From Alphaproteobacteria bacterium (GTDB taxonomy: Bacteria; Pseudomonadota; Alphaproteobacteria; SHVW01): a DNA stretch of 55,146 nucleotides. The stretch is from assembly GCA_016869645.1 (NCBI GenBank), contig VGDO01000012.1, positions 1 through 55,146 of the forward strand. The letters are read 5' to 3'. Below are positions 9,886-19,198 of the stretch, one piece after another. The notes under the pieces were generated by a model. It ran no database searches, had not been told where the DNA came from, and saw nothing but the letters and a program-made list of their open reading frames with translations. A program made the position numbers and the translations under genes. Position 1 is the stretch's first letter, and the number at the start of each line of letters is the position of its first letter.

Positions 9886-11247
9886 CTACTTTCCGATGCA
9901 GAAGTCGCGAAAGATGACGTCCAGCAGGTCCTCCACGTCAACCCGACCGGTGATGCGCCCGAGCTCCCGGCTGGCCATGCGCAGATCCTCGGCGACGAGA
10001 TCCGTTGAAGCTCGGCCTGCGCCGATCGTCGTCAGGCCGGTCTCGGCACGGCGCAAACCCTCGAGACAGGTGCGCAAGGCGACGCGATGCCTCTGCCGGG
10101 TCAGCGCCGGATGCTCGCCGGGCGCAAGATGCCGCGCGGCTCGATCTGTCAGCCACGCCAGGAGGGCGCCAATGCCTTGGCCATTCAAGGCCGATATCTT
10201 GAGCGGTGGCAATTCGCCACGCGCGCCCATGTCGAGGTCCTTTGTTTCCGTCCGGTCGATCTTGGTAATGAGCACGCGGCTATCGGGGCCGATCAGCTGC
10301 GCCAAATCCTCGCTCATCCTCGGCCAGTCCGATTGATCGACCAGAATCAGGCGGAGATCTGCCTCTTTGGACCACGCCATGGCGCGCCGCACACCCTCTG
10401 CCTCAATCTCATCTGACGTCCTGCGGATCCCCGCCGTATCTGCGATCACGACCGGATATCCTCCGAGGTCGAGATGGACTTCGATCACGTCGCGAGTTGT
10501 CCCGGCGATCGGCGTGACGATGGCCGCGTCGCGCTGCGCCAAAGTATTGAGCAAGGTCGATTTTCCCGCGTTTGGCGCACCGATGATCGCAACCCGCAGG
10601 CCGTTCCGCAAACGCTCGCCGCGCCGCGCATCCTGCAAGTGTGTCGCAATCTCGCCGGCGAGCGCACCGAGATCGTGGCCGACGCTCTCCGTCAGGTCCG
10701 CTGGCAAGTCCTCGTCGCTGAAATCAATGCTGGCCTCGACATGAGCGAGAAGGCGGGTCAGCCGCTCCCGCCAGCGATCATAGGTTTGGCCCAATTGTCC
10801 AGACATCTGCCGCAGCGCCTGCTGGCGCTGGGCGCTGGTTTCGGCCGCGACCAGGTCGGCGACTGCCTCGGCGGCCGTGAGGTCGAGTTTGCCGTGCTCG
10901 AAGGCGCGACGGGTGAACTCGCCAGGCTCCGCCAGCCGCAGATCCGGCAAGGATGCCAGGGCGTCGAGCACGCCCGCTACCACAGCAGGGCCACCATGCA
11001 GATGGCACTCCGCAACGTCTTCCCCAGTATAACTTGCTGGTTTACCGAACCATACGATGATCCCGCGGTCCAGTAGTTCCCGGGTCAGAGGATGGCGGAA
11101 TTCCGCCACTTTCAGGCGTCGTGCGGGCAGCGGTACGACGCCGGTAAGTGCCGATAGTGCTTGGTCAGCCTCCGGCCCGGAAATCCGTACCACCGCCAGC
11201 CCGGCACGACCTTGGGCCGTCGCCAGAGCGAAGATGGTGTCCGCCAT
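9886..11247 (-). CDS. mnmE: tRNA modification GTPase MnmE (TrmE)
   Basis: Tetrahydrofolate-binding GTPase that works with MnmG on wobble uridine. 453 residues, full length. The N-terminal domain (MADTIFALATAQGRAGLAVV) is followed by a helical domain and an inserted G domain with P-loop GAPNAGKS at 223-230 and DTAGIRRTSDEIE as the switch region. The chain ends FRDFCIGK, the invariant CIGK tail with the catalytic Cys. First gene of the mnmE-mnmG-rsmG-parA-parB run. Normally rho is its upstream neighbour in alphaproteobacteria; here four other genes lie between. Confidence 0.96.
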   Translation of the reverse strand: MADTIFALATAQGRAGLAVVRISGPEADQALSALTGVVPLPARRLKVAEFRHPLTRELLDRGIIVWFGKPASYTGEDVAECHLHGGPAVVAGVLDALASLPDLRLAEPGEFTRRAFEHGKLDLTAAEAVADLVAAETSAQRQQALRQMSGQLGQTYDRWRERLTRLLAHVEASIDFSDEDLPADLTESVGHDLGALAGEIATHLQDARRGERLRNGLRVAIIGAPNAGKSTLLNTLAQRDAAIVTPIAGTTRDVIEVHLDLGGYPVVIADTAGIRRTSDEIEAEGVRRAMAWSKEADLRLILVDQSDWPRMSEDLAQLIGPDSRVLITKIDRTETKDLDMGARGELPPLKISALNGQGIGALLAWLTDRAARHLAPGEHPALTRQRHRVALRTCLEGLRRAETGLTTIGAGRASTDLVAEDLRMASRELGRITGRVDVEDLLDVIFRDFCIGK

Positions 11248-11261
11248 GGGTCATGTCCGGT

Positions 11262-11630
11262 TCAACTCGCCGCTTTGACCTTTTCCGGTCGCTGCTCCGG
11301 CAACAGCATGAGGCGTTCGACCCGGCCACCTTGGATGAGGTGGGTGTTCAGGATCTCGTCGAGATCCGTCTCGGTCCGATAGGTGTACCAGACGCCTTCC
11401 GGGTAGATCACCATGGTCGGGCCCAGCTCGCAGCGATCGAGGCAGCCGGCCGCATTGATCCGCGTGTCCTTGATGCCGAGCTCGCGCGCCCGGGTCTTCA
11501 TGTAATTGCGCAGCGCTTCCGAGCCCTTCTCGCTGCAGCAGCCGCGCGGATGTCCCGGCGGACGCACATTGGTGCAGCAGAACACATGCTGACGATAAAA
11601 CGGCGCTGGGTCGGACTTGGCCTGGCTCAC
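11262..11630 (-). CDS. thioredoxin-like [2Fe-2S] ferredoxin family protein
   Basis: Small iron-sulfur protein, 122 residues from a GTG at 11630 that has AAGGA seven bases upstream; the open frame extends a further 67 codons but those overlap the divergent gene and show no homology I can see. Cys residues at 18/19, 31/32, 63 and 67 ([22 protein letters not shown]) match the spacing of the thioredoxin-like 2Fe-2S ferredoxin domain (2Fe2S_thioredx). Probably an electron carrier; the partner is unknown. It ends 14 bases before mnmE begins and may be cotranscribed with it. Confidence 0.82.
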   Translation of the reverse strand: MSQAKSDPAPFYRQHVFCCTNVRPPGHPRGCCSEKGSEALRNYMKTRARELGIKDTRINAAGCLDRCELGPTMVIYPEGVWYTYRTETDLDEILNTHLIQGGRVERLMLLPEQRPEKVKAAS

Positions 11631-11752
11631 AATTGCGTCCTTTCGCTGCGAAACCAATATCTCAATTCTGGTTGAGGCCGCCGAGAACGGCGGCGCACTA
11701 TACACACTGGTTCCTGGCCTCTCCAGCCACGCGTCCAGAAGCGATCGAGCCC

Positions 11753-13783
11753 ATGTCGAACAACCGTCTGTCGCAGGAAACCAGCCCCTATCTGCTCCAG
11801 CACAAGGAGAACCCTGTGCACTGGTGGCCATGGGGCGAGGCGGCGCTCGAGGAAGCCAAACGAAGCCAGCGCCCGATCCTGCTTTCAGTCGGCTATTCCG
11901 CCTGTCACTGGTGCCATGTGATGGCTCACGAATCCTTCGAGGATCAGGCCACCGCCGATCTGATGAATGATCTCTACGTCAACATCAAGGTCGATCGCGA
12001 GGAACGCCCGGACATCGATGCGATCTATCAGAGCGCGCTCGCGCTGCTCGGCGAGCAGGGCGGCTGGCCGCTGACAATGTTCCTGACGCCCGACGGCGCA
12101 CCCTTTTGGGGCGGCACCTACTTCCCACCCAGCCAGCGCTACGGGCGACCCGGTTTCCCCGACGTGCTACGCAGCATCGCCGAGGTCTATCGCCGCGAGC
12201 CCGACAAGGTGCAGCGCAACGTCACGGCGCTGATGGGCGGCCTGGCCAAGATCTCGTCGAACACCGCCGGCAACACCATCACGCTGGAACAGATCACATC
12301 GGTTGCCGAGAGGCTGGTGCGCGAAGTCGATCCGATCCTCGGCGGCATCGGCGGCGCTCCGAAGTTTCCGCAGCCTTCGATCTTCCAACTGCTGTGGCGC
12401 GCGTGGCTGCGCACGCGCGTGCCTGCCTTCAAACATGCCGTCACCGTCACGCTCAATCAGATGTGCCAGGGCGGCATCTACGATCATCTCGGCGGCGGCT
12501 TCGCACGCTATTCGACCGACGCCGAATGGCTCGTGCCTCACTTCGAGAAGATGCTCTATGACAATGCGCAGCTCATCGATCTGCTCACGCTCGTCTGGCA
12601 GGAAACGCGCGAGCCGCTCTACGAGGCGCGGATTCGCGAGAGTGTCGGCTGGCTGATGCGCGAGATGCTCGCGCATGATGGCGCCGGCGGCTTCGCCTTC
12701 GCCAGCACGCTGGACGCCGACAGTGACGGTGAGGAAGGCAAGTTCTATGTCTGGACCGAAGCCGAGATCGACCGACTGCTCGGCACCGACGCCGCCCTGT
12801 TCAAGCGAGTCTACGACGTGCGTCCCGGCGGCAATTGGGAAGGCCATACGATCCTCAACCGCTCGCATCATCCGCAGCCGCTGAGCGCCGCCGAAGAAGC
12901 CACGCTCGCGCGCTGCCGAGAGCTTCTTCGACGGGCGCGCGAGCCTCGCGTACGTCCCGGCTGGGACGACAAGGTCCTCGCGGATTGGAACGGCATGATG
13001 ATCGCTGCACTGGCGCGCGCCGGCGTCACCTTCAGCGAAGCCGCGTGGATCGATGCGGCTCGCAGCGCGTTCGAGTTCGTGCGTACGCGCATGACAAGGG
13101 ACGGGCGTCTTCATCACACTTGGCGGCACGGCGTATTGAAGCACCCGGCCTCCGTCGACGACTACGCAAACATGGCCGCGGCGGCACTTGCCCTCGAGCG
13201 CGCCACAGGGTCGCCCGACTATCGCGATCAAGCGGTCGCCTGGATCGATGTCCTCGACCGTCACTATTGGGATCCCGAGGCTGGCGGCTATCACTTCGCG
13301 GCGAGCGATACCCCCGCCTTGATCGTGCGAACCAAGGCCATTCACGACAACGCGGTGCCCGCCGGCAACGGCACCCTCGTCGATGTCCTCGCCAGGCTCT
13401 ATCTGCTCACGGGGGAAGCCCGGTTCCGCGACCGCGCCGACGCTCTGGTGAGCGCCTTTTCCGGCGAGCTCCAGCGCAATGTCTTTGGGCTGTCCTCGCT
13501 GCTCAACGGCGTCGAGACGCTGGCTGCGGCGCTGCAGATCGTCATTGTCGGATCACGGGGAGAGGCGGCGACCGACCGCTTGGTCAAAGCCCTCGACGGG
13601 CTGTCGCTACCAACGGCCGTCGTATCCGTAGTGTCGCCAGCAGCAGCACTACCGCCCGGTCATCCCGCCATTGGCAAGGGACAGACCGACGGCAAGGCGA
13701 CAGCCTATATCTGCCGCGGCCAAAGCTGTTCCTTGCCGATTACCGAAGCCGCTGCGCTGAGCGCCGCCCTGCACCTGAGATAG
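11753..13783 (+). CDS. DUF255 thioredoxin-domain protein (YyaL/SPATA20-like)
   Basis: 676 residues from the ATG at 11753, which gives the conserved start [19 protein letters not shown]. The N-terminal thioredoxin-like DUF255 domain carries the CxxC-type motif SACHWCHVM (Cys51, Cys54) followed by [10 protein letters not shown] and [13 protein letters not shown]. The rest is a six-hairpin glycosidase-like (alpha/alpha toroid) domain with [21 protein letters not shown] and [14 protein letters not shown]. The family is widespread but its reaction is not established. It diverges from the ferredoxin gene and is followed nine bases later by the methyltransferase gene ogt. Confidence 0.9.
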   Translation: MSNNRLSQETSPYLLQHKENPVHWWPWGEAALEEAKRSQRPILLSVGYSACHWCHVMAHESFEDQATADLMNDLYVNIKVDREERPDIDAIYQSALALLGEQGGWPLTMFLTPDGAPFWGGTYFPPSQRYGRPGFPDVLRSIAEVYRREPDKVQRNVTALMGGLAKISSNTAGNTITLEQITSVAERLVREVDPILGGIGGAPKFPQPSIFQLLWRAWLRTRVPAFKHAVTVTLNQMCQGGIYDHLGGGFARYSTDAEWLVPHFEKMLYDNAQLIDLLTLVWQETREPLYEARIRESVGWLMREMLAHDGAGGFAFASTLDADSDGEEGKFYVWTEAEIDRLLGTDAALFKRVYDVRPGGNWEGHTILNRSHHPQPLSAAEEATLARCRELLRRAREPRVRPGWDDKVLADWNGMMIAALARAGVTFSEAAWIDAARSAFEFVRTRMTRDGRLHHTWRHGVLKHPASVDDYANMAAAALALERATGSPDYRDQAVAWIDVLDRHYWDPEAGGYHFAASDTPALIVRTKAIHDNAVPAGNGTLVDVLARLYLLTGEARFRDRADALVSAFSGELQRNVFGLSSLLNGVETLAAALQIVIVGSRGEAATDRLVKALDGLSLPTAVVSVVSPAAALPPGHPAIGKGQTDGKATAYICRGQSCSLPITEAAALSAALHLR

Positions 13784-13791
13784 GCCCCACC

Positions 13792-14256
13792 ATGGCCCAA
13801 ACCGTTGTCCCGTCGCCGGTCGGCCGCCTTCTTGTGCGCAGTGAGTCCAACGCCTTAACAACCTTGGCGTGGCTCGCGGACGAGGCAGACCCGGTCCAGG
13901 ATGGCGACGACCATGCCCTGCGCGAGGCCGCCCGCCAGCTCACCGCCTATTTTGATCGACGCTTGACGCGCTTCGACCTGCCCCTACGGCCCGCCGGTAG
14001 CGGGTTCCGACAGCGTGTCTGGGGCGCCATAGCCGCCATTCCATACGGCCAAACCCGCGCCTATGGCGACCTCGCGCGCACGATCGGCTCGGCCGCCAGA
14101 GCCGTAGGCCAAGCCTGTGGTCACAATCCCATCCCGATCATCATTCCCTGTCATCGAGTCGTCGATTCCACCGGACGGCTGACCGGCTACAGTGGCGCCC
14201 GCGGCGTCACTACCAAGCAGTTCCTGCTCCAGCTCGAGGGCGCCGCGCTGCTCTGA
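13792..14256 (+). CDS. ogt: methylated-DNA--[protein]-cysteine S-methyltransferase
   Basis: Suicide DNA-repair protein that removes alkyl groups from O6-alkylguanine. 154 residues. The active-site motif IPCHRV has acceptor Cys120, preceded by the Asn hinge (HNPIP) and YGQTRAYGDLA. The C-terminal loop reads GYSGARGVTTKQFLLQLEG where the family usually has GYSGG followed by a K-rich turn, a mild divergence. The short N-terminal domain is typical of Ogt rather than Ada. It starts nine bases after the DUF255 gene, so they may share a transcript. Confidence 0.92.
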   Translation: MAQTVVPSPVGRLLVRSESNALTTLAWLADEADPVQDGDDHALREAARQLTAYFDRRLTRFDLPLRPAGSGFRQRVWGAIAAIPYGQTRAYGDLARTIGSAARAVGQACGHNPIPIIIPCHRVVDSTGRLTGYSGARGVTTKQFLLQLEGAALL

Positions 14257-14340
14257 CGCGCCGGGGCTGGTGACAATTCGAACCCATCGGCGCTAGAGTG
14301 CCGCCCCGCCAAAATCCGCCAAACCATTCGGGGGCTTCCC

Positions 14341-16014
14341 ATGACCGACATCACCATCTCAACCAAGGACGGCGGCAGCTTTACGGCCTATCTCGCCAAG
14401 CCCCCTGCGGGCAAGGGCCCGGGTGTGCTGCTCATCCAGGAGATTTTCGGCGTCAACAAGGTCATGCGCGACATCGCCGACGGTCTTGCCGCCCAGGGCT
14501 ATTTGGTGCTGTGTCCCGATCTGTTCTGGCGCCAGCAGCCAGGAATTCAGATCACCGATCAAACCGAAGCCGAGTGGCAGCGCGCTTTCGAGCTCTACAA
14601 GGGCTTCGACGAAGCCAAGGGCGTCGAGGATCTGCTCGCCAGCCTCGATCATCTGCGCGGTCTTCCGGGCTGCTCCGGCAGGGTCGGCACGGTCGGCTAT
14701 TGCCTTGGCGGCAAGCTGGCCTACTTGATGGCAACGCGATCGAGTGCCGATTGCAACGTCAGCTATTACGGTGTCGGCATCGAGAACGCACTCGGCGAGG
14801 CCGCGCAGATCACCAAGCCCCTGCTGATGCACATCGCGGCCGCCGACAAGTTCGTGCCGAAGGAAGCGCAAGCCAAGATCAAAGCGGCCCTCGGCAAGCG
14901 CAAGGGCGTCGCCATCCACGTCTATCCCGGCGTCGACCACGCCTTCTGCCGCATCGGCGGCCAACACTTCAATGCCGATGCCGCCAAGCTCGCGAACGAG
15001 CGCACGGCCGCCTTCTTTCGAAAGCATCTGGAGCCCGCACGCCTCGTTCACGCCATCCGCATCCATGGCGTCGGCACGCCCGATCAAATGCGCTGGGAAA
15101 AGGTCGCGCTCGGCAAGCCGGGTCCGGGCGAGGTGCTGGTCCGCCATACCGCCGTCGGCCTCAACTACATCGACACCTATCATCGCAGCGGTCTCTACCC
15201 GATCTCGCTGCCGGCCACGCTCGGTATGGAGGGCGCAGGCGTCGTCGAAGCGGTCGGACCGAAGGTCAAGGACTTCAAGCCCGGCGACCGCGTCGCCTAT
15301 GCGCAGCCCATGGGCTCGTATTGCGAGGCCCGGATCGCGCCGGCGGAGCGCCTCGTGAAGATCCCTGCCGGCATCGATGACCGGACCGCCGCGGCGATGA
15401 TGCTCAAGGGCATGACCGCGTGGTACCTGCTCCGCCGCACCTACAAGGTCCAGAAAGGCGACTGGATTCTCGTGCACGCCGCTGCCGGCGGTGTCGGCCT
15501 CATCCTCTGCCAATGGGGCAGGGCGCTCGGCGCCAAGGTGATCGGCACGGTCAGCACCGAGGACAAGGCAATCCTCGCCAAGAAGCATGGCGCACATTTC
15601 GTCATCAATACCAGCAAGGAGAAGGTCGCCGACCGGGTCAAGGAGATCACCAAAGGGCAGAAGGTCGCCGTCGTCTACGATGGCATCGGCCGCGACACTT
15701 TCCAGGCTTCGCTCGAATGCCTGAGGCCGCTCGGCATGATGGTCAGCTACGGCAACGCTTCAGGTCCGGTGCCGCCGATCAACATCGGCGTGCTGTCGCA
15801 GATGGGCTCGCTGGTGCTGACCCGCCCGACCTTGATGACCTACGTTGCCAAGCGCGAAGATCTGCTCAGGGCGGCAAAGGACCTGTTCGCAGTCGTGAAG
15901 GGCAAAAAGGTCAAGATCGAGATCAACCAGACCTATCCCCTGTCCCAGGCGGCCCAGGCCCATCGCGACCTGGAGTCGCGCAAGACGACCGGCTCGACGG
16001 TTCTGCTTCCTTAG
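14341..16014 (+). CDS. fusion of dienelactone hydrolase and zinc-independent quinone oxidoreductase
   Basis: One uninterrupted 557-residue frame with two complete domains. Residues 1-232 are a dienelactone hydrolase-family alpha/beta hydrolase with the Cys-Asp-His triad Cys121 (GYCLGG), Asp169 (AADKFV) and His200 (GVDHAF). Residues 235-557 are an NADPH:quinone oxidoreductase of the MDR superfamily, with LNYIDTYHRSGLY, GMEGAG and the cofactor loop AAGGVG at 381-386. The seam is tight: FFRKHLEPA then RLVHAIRIHG, where a free-standing reductase would start with Met-Val-His-Ala. No internal ATG or ribosome binding site is visible at the seam. A hydrolase feeding a reductase suggests linked steps on a lactone or quinone-like intermediate, but that is inference. 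Converges on rho. Confidence 0.88.
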   Translation: MTDITISTKDGGSFTAYLAKPPAGKGPGVLLIQEIFGVNKVMRDIADGLAAQGYLVLCPDLFWRQQPGIQITDQTEAEWQRAFELYKGFDEAKGVEDLLASLDHLRGLPGCSGRVGTVGYCLGGKLAYLMATRSSADCNVSYYGVGIENALGEAAQITKPLLMHIAAADKFVPKEAQAKIKAALGKRKGVAIHVYPGVDHAFCRIGGQHFNADAAKLANERTAAFFRKHLEPARLVHAIRIHGVGTPDQMRWEKVALGKPGPGEVLVRHTAVGLNYIDTYHRSGLYPISLPATLGMEGAGVVEAVGPKVKDFKPGDRVAYAQPMGSYCEARIAPAERLVKIPAGIDDRTAAAMMLKGMTAWYLLRRTYKVQKGDWILVHAAAGGVGLILCQWGRALGAKVIGTVSTEDKAILAKKHGAHFVINTSKEKVADRVKEITKGQKVAVVYDGIGRDTFQASLECLRPLGMMVSYGNASGPVPPINIGVLSQMGSLVLTRPTLMTYVAKREDLLRAAKDLFAVVKGKKVKIEINQTYPLSQAAQAHRDLESRKTTGSTVLLP

Positions 16015-16082
16015 CCAGACGACGGAGATCGGACGTCGAACGGGTCAGCCCCCGCGGTCCGTTTCCTGTCGTCGATCATCCC

Positions 16083-17423
16083 TCACTTGTTCATCGCGTC
16101 GAAGAAGTCGGCGTTCGTCTTCGCATGCTTGAGCTTGTCGATCAGGAACTCCATGGCGTCGACCACACCCATGGGCATCAGAACCTTGCGCAGCACCCAC
16201 ATCTTGGACAGCGTCCCGGCATCCACCAGCAGCTCTTCCTTGCGCGTGCCTGACTTGGTGATGTCGATCGACGGGAAGCTGCGCTTGTCCGACAGCTTGC
16301 GGTCGAGAATGATTTCCGAATTGCCGGTGCCCTTGAACTCTTCGAAGATCACTTCGTCCATGCGGCTGCCGGTATCGATCAGCGCGGTCGCGATGATGGT
16401 CAGCGATCCACCGCCTTCTATGTTGCGCGCCGCGCCGAAGAAACGCTTCGGCCGCTGCAACGCGTTGGCATCCACGCCACCGGTCAGCACCTTGCCCGAC
16501 GAGGGCACGACGGTGTTGTAGGCGCGCGCCAGGCGCGTGATGGAGTCAAGCAGGATCACGACGTCCCGCTTGTGCTCGACCAGGCGTTTGGCCTTTTCGA
16601 TGACCATCTCCGTCACCTGCACGTGGCGGCTGGCCGGCTCGTCGAAGGTCGAGCTGATGACCTCACCCTTGACCGACCGCGCCATGTCGGTGACTTCTTC
16701 GGGCCGCTCGTCGATCAGCAGAACGATCAAGTAGACCTCGGGGTGGTTCGCCGCGATCGAGTGGGCGATGTTTTGCAACATCACGGTCTTGCCGGTGCGC
16801 GGCGGCGCGACGATCAGTCCGCGTTGGCCTTTGCCCAATGGTGCGATCAGGTCGATGATGCGGCAGGTGATGTCCTTGCGTTGGGTCTGCTGGCCCTTCA
16901 GCGTCAGCTCGCCCTTGGTTCCCCCGGCCCTGGCCTCGCTCCTCTCGACCTTCGCGCGTGGCTTTTCCTCTTCGACGACCTCGAGGTGAAACCGCTGATC
17001 CGGATAGAGCGGCGTCAAATTGTCGAAGTTGATGCGATGGCGGACCTTCTCTGGCTCGTCGAAATTGATCGTGTTGACCTTGAGCAGCGCGAAGTATCGC
17101 TCGCCATCCTTGGGAGCGCGTATTTCGCCCGCGACGGTGTCGCCGGTGCGCAGGCCGAACCGACGCACCTGGCTGGGGCTGACGTAGATGTCGTCGGGAC
17201 CGGGCAGATAATTGCTCTCCGGCGAGCGCAGAAAGCCGAAACCGTCCTGCAAAATTTCGACGACGCCCTCGCCGTAGATCGCAGTGCCATTGTCGGCGAG
17301 CTTCTTGAGGATCGCGAACATCATGTCCTGCTTTCGCAGGGTGCTCGCGTTTTCCACCTCCAGGCTCTCGGCATAGGCGAGCAGGTCGGCGGGCGATTTG
17401 GTCTTGAGTTCTTCGAGATTCAT
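16083..17423 (-). CDS. rho: transcription termination factor Rho
   Basis: Hexameric RNA helicase that terminates transcription. 446 residues. The N-terminal helical domain ([19 protein letters not shown]) is followed by the cold-shock-like RNA-binding domain with [23 protein letters not shown]. The ATPase domain has Walker A APPRTGKT at 206-213 and Walker [18 protein letters not shown]- and R-loop regions are conserved. It lies downstream of hemJ on the same strand with a 273-base gap that holds a promoter-like element, so rho probably has its own transcript with a leader of about 170 bases. Confidence 0.97.
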   Translation of the reverse strand: MNLEELKTKSPADLLAYAESLEVENASTLRKQDMMFAILKKLADNGTAIYGEGVVEILQDGFGFLRSPESNYLPGPDDIYVSPSQVRRFGLRTGDTVAGEIRAPKDGERYFALLKVNTINFDEPEKVRHRINFDNLTPLYPDQRFHLEVVEEEKPRAKVERSEARAGGTKGELTLKGQQTQRKDITCRIIDLIAPLGKGQRGLIVAPPRTGKTVMLQNIAHSIAANHPEVYLIVLLIDERPEEVTDMARSVKGEVISSTFDEPASRHVQVTEMVIEKAKRLVEHKRDVVILLDSITRLARAYNTVVPSSGKVLTGGVDANALQRPKRFFGAARNIEGGGSLTIIATALIDTGSRMDEVIFEEFKGTGNSEIILDRKLSDKRSFPSIDITKSGTRKEELLVDAGTLSKMWVLRKVLMPMGVVDAMEFLIDKLKHAKTNADFFDAMNK

Positions 17424-17601
17424 GGGATCCAGATTGATGACAGGGGATGTTATGGCGGAGGAGGCGCGCCCCGATGACAGGGCGAGCGAGGCTGACCGAA
17501 CCGGGCCGGCATGCCATTGGATGCAGGGAGCCGGCGACTCTGACGTCGGAAAGGACCGGAAAAGATTGAAAACGCTGAAAACTGCGTCCCGGTCGATCTC
17601 T

Positions 17602-17630
17602 CTGTTAGCGAAAGATCACGTTTAAGTCAA
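17602..17630 (-). promoter_or_regulatory. candidate sigma-70 promoter for rho
   Basis: On the minus strand, TTGACT (complement of 17625-17630) is followed after exactly 17 bases by TAACAG (complement of 17602-17607). The -35 is strong by alphaproteobacterial standards and the -10 is weak. It lies about 180 bases upstream of the rho start. The rest of the 17424-17696 gap shows nothing I can name. Confidence 0.4.
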
Positions 17631-17696
17631 ACGATATGCGCAGTTCCACGATTTCATATGGGTCTACCCCCGTGGCCGGAAAAGGGGCTCCCCGAT

Positions 17697-18143
17697 CTAA
17701 AACGGCCGTACGATGACCATGACCACAATGCCGATCATCAGCACGGTCGGCACCTCGTTCATCACCCGGTAAAAGCGCGCAGTGCGCCGGTTCCGGTCGG
17801 CTGCGAAGTCTTTGCGCCAGAGCGCCAAAGCGTGGTGCAGCCAAGTCAGGCCGGCCACCAGGGCGAGCTTGGTCCAAAGCCAGCCCGCCTGCCAGTCCGC
17901 CACTCCCGGGGTGACCAGGAGCATCGCGCCGAAGACGAACGCCGCTACCATCGCCGGGTTCATGATGGCGCGCAGCAGGCGCCGCTCCATGGCCTTGAAC
18001 GTCTCCGAGCGATCGGAGCCCGGCGGCGCATCGCAGTGATAGACGAACAGGCGCGGCAGATAGAGCAGGCCCGCCATCCAGGCGATGATGCTGATGACAT
18101 GGAGGGCCTTGATCCAGGGATAGAGCGGGACAAGCCAGTTCAT
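17697..18143 (-). CDS. hemJ: protoporphyrinogen oxidase HemJ
   Basis: Integral-membrane enzyme that oxidises protoporphyrinogen IX to protoporphyrin IX in haem synthesis. 148 residues, typical for HemJ (UPF0093). It begins MNWLVPLYPWIKALHVISII with the conserved early His; four membrane segments follow, with RLLRAIMNPAM and WLWTKLALVAGLTWLHH motifs. The ATG overlaps the hemH stop codon by four bases (ATGA), which indicates translational coupling. It is the last gene of hemE-hemH-hemJ. Confidence 0.93.
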   Translation of the reverse strand: MNWLVPLYPWIKALHVISIIAWMAGLLYLPRLFVYHCDAPPGSDRSETFKAMERRLLRAIMNPAMVAAFVFGAMLLVTPGVADWQAGWLWTKLALVAGLTWLHHALALWRKDFAADRNRRTARFYRVMNEVPTVLMIGIVVMVIVRPF

Positions 18144-19198
18144 CGGCAGCCACAGCCCGCCAATTCCGCCGGACAGACCCGCTCGCCGGCGCCGGGTCGC
18201 ACCGTCAGATGCCCGCCATGACCTGTCCGCGCCTCTCCAGGCTGGCCGAGCGCCGCGTCGACCTGCCGTGCCAGACCCCGGATGAACCGATCGTCGGTGC
18301 CCAGCGCCGGCACTCGCACGAAACACGGCACTCCTGCGGCCTCGGCCAAGCGGCGGTATTCGACCTCGATCTCGACCAGTGTTTCGGCATGATCGGATAC
18401 GAAAGAAACCGGCGCGACGACCACCGGAACCCGGTCGCGGCCGGCGCGACGGAGCTCGTCCTCGGTCGACGGCCCGATCCACTTCAGAGGTCCGACGCGG
18501 CTTTGATAACAGACCAGCCAGTCGAGCTCGGGCTGTTGCAGCGCAGCGGCAACCCGCCGAGCGGTTAGTTCGATTTGCCATTGATATGGGTCGCCCGCCG
18601 CCACAATCCTTTCCGGCAAGCCATGAGCTGAGAACATCAACCGAGGTTTGCCGAACTTCGCGGCCGCCGTGAGCGCCGGGGCGATTCCCGCGGCCAGGCC
18701 CTCGACCAGACCGGGTTCCGTCGGATAGCAGCCCACGACGCGCGTTGGCGCGATGAGGCCCGCCCGAGCAGCCGAGCGCTGCCAGTCCCGCAGCGAGGAT
18801 GCGGTCGTCGTGGTCGAAAACTGGGGATACAGAGGCAGCAGAACGATCCGATCGGGCGCGAAGGCCTTGACCTGTTCGACGACCATTGGGCTCATGGGAT
18901 GCCAATATCGCATGACGACGAAGACCTGCACGGCTCCATGGTGGGCGAGGGCCAGGCTCAGGGCGCGGGCTTGGGCATCGGTATTCGCCCGCAACGGCGA
19001 TCCGCCACCGAGACGCGCGTAGATTTCGCGGGCAACCGGCGCCCGCCGCCGCGAGATGAACTGGGCAAGCAGCCAACGCACCGGGCCCGGGACCCGGACG
19101 ATTGCCGGATCATTGAAAAGGTTGAACAGGAAGGGCTGAACCGACTGAAGGCGGTCCGGCCCACCCAGATTGAACAGGACGACAGCGAGCTTCGTCAT
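18140..19198 (-). CDS. hemH: ferrochelatase
   Basis: Inserts Fe2+ into protoporphyrin IX. 352 residues. The N terminus KLAVVLFNLGGPDRL, the GGGSPL motif and FSAHGLP with the catalytic His are all present, as is YQSRVGPLKWIGPSTE. The extreme C terminus holds three Cys (342, 349, 351) in VCPAELAGCGCR. Some ferrochelatases carry a C-terminal 2Fe-2S cluster bound by Cys residues, but three clustered Cys alone do not prove one here. The ATG overlaps the hemE stop by four bases; the stop overlaps the hemJ start the same way. Confidence 0.95.
   Translation of the reverse strand: MTKLAVVLFNLGGPDRLQSVQPFLFNLFNDPAIVRVPGPVRWLLAQFISRRRAPVAREIYARLGGGSPLRANTDAQARALSLALAHHGAVQVFVVMRYWHPMSPMVVEQVKAFAPDRIVLLPLYPQFSTTTTASSLRDWQRSAARAGLIAPTRVVGCYPTEPGLVEGLAAGIAPALTAAAKFGKPRLMFSAHGLPERIVAAGDPYQWQIELTARRVAAALQQPELDWLVCYQSRVGPLKWIGPSTEDELRRAGRDRVPVVVAPVSFVSDHAETLVEIEVEYRRLAEAAGVPCFVRVPALGTDDRFIRGLARQVDAALGQPGEARTGHGGHLTVRPGAGERVCPAELAGCGCR

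Noticed and set aside
12167..13345. 392-codon frame antisense to the DUF255 gene
   Set aside because: No recognisable motif; the DUF255 protein accounts for the coding signal.
17683..17697. GGGGAGCCCCTTTT on the minus strand as an intrinsic terminator of hemJ
   Set aside because: Only a three-base-pair stem can form with a legal loop; too weak to annotate.
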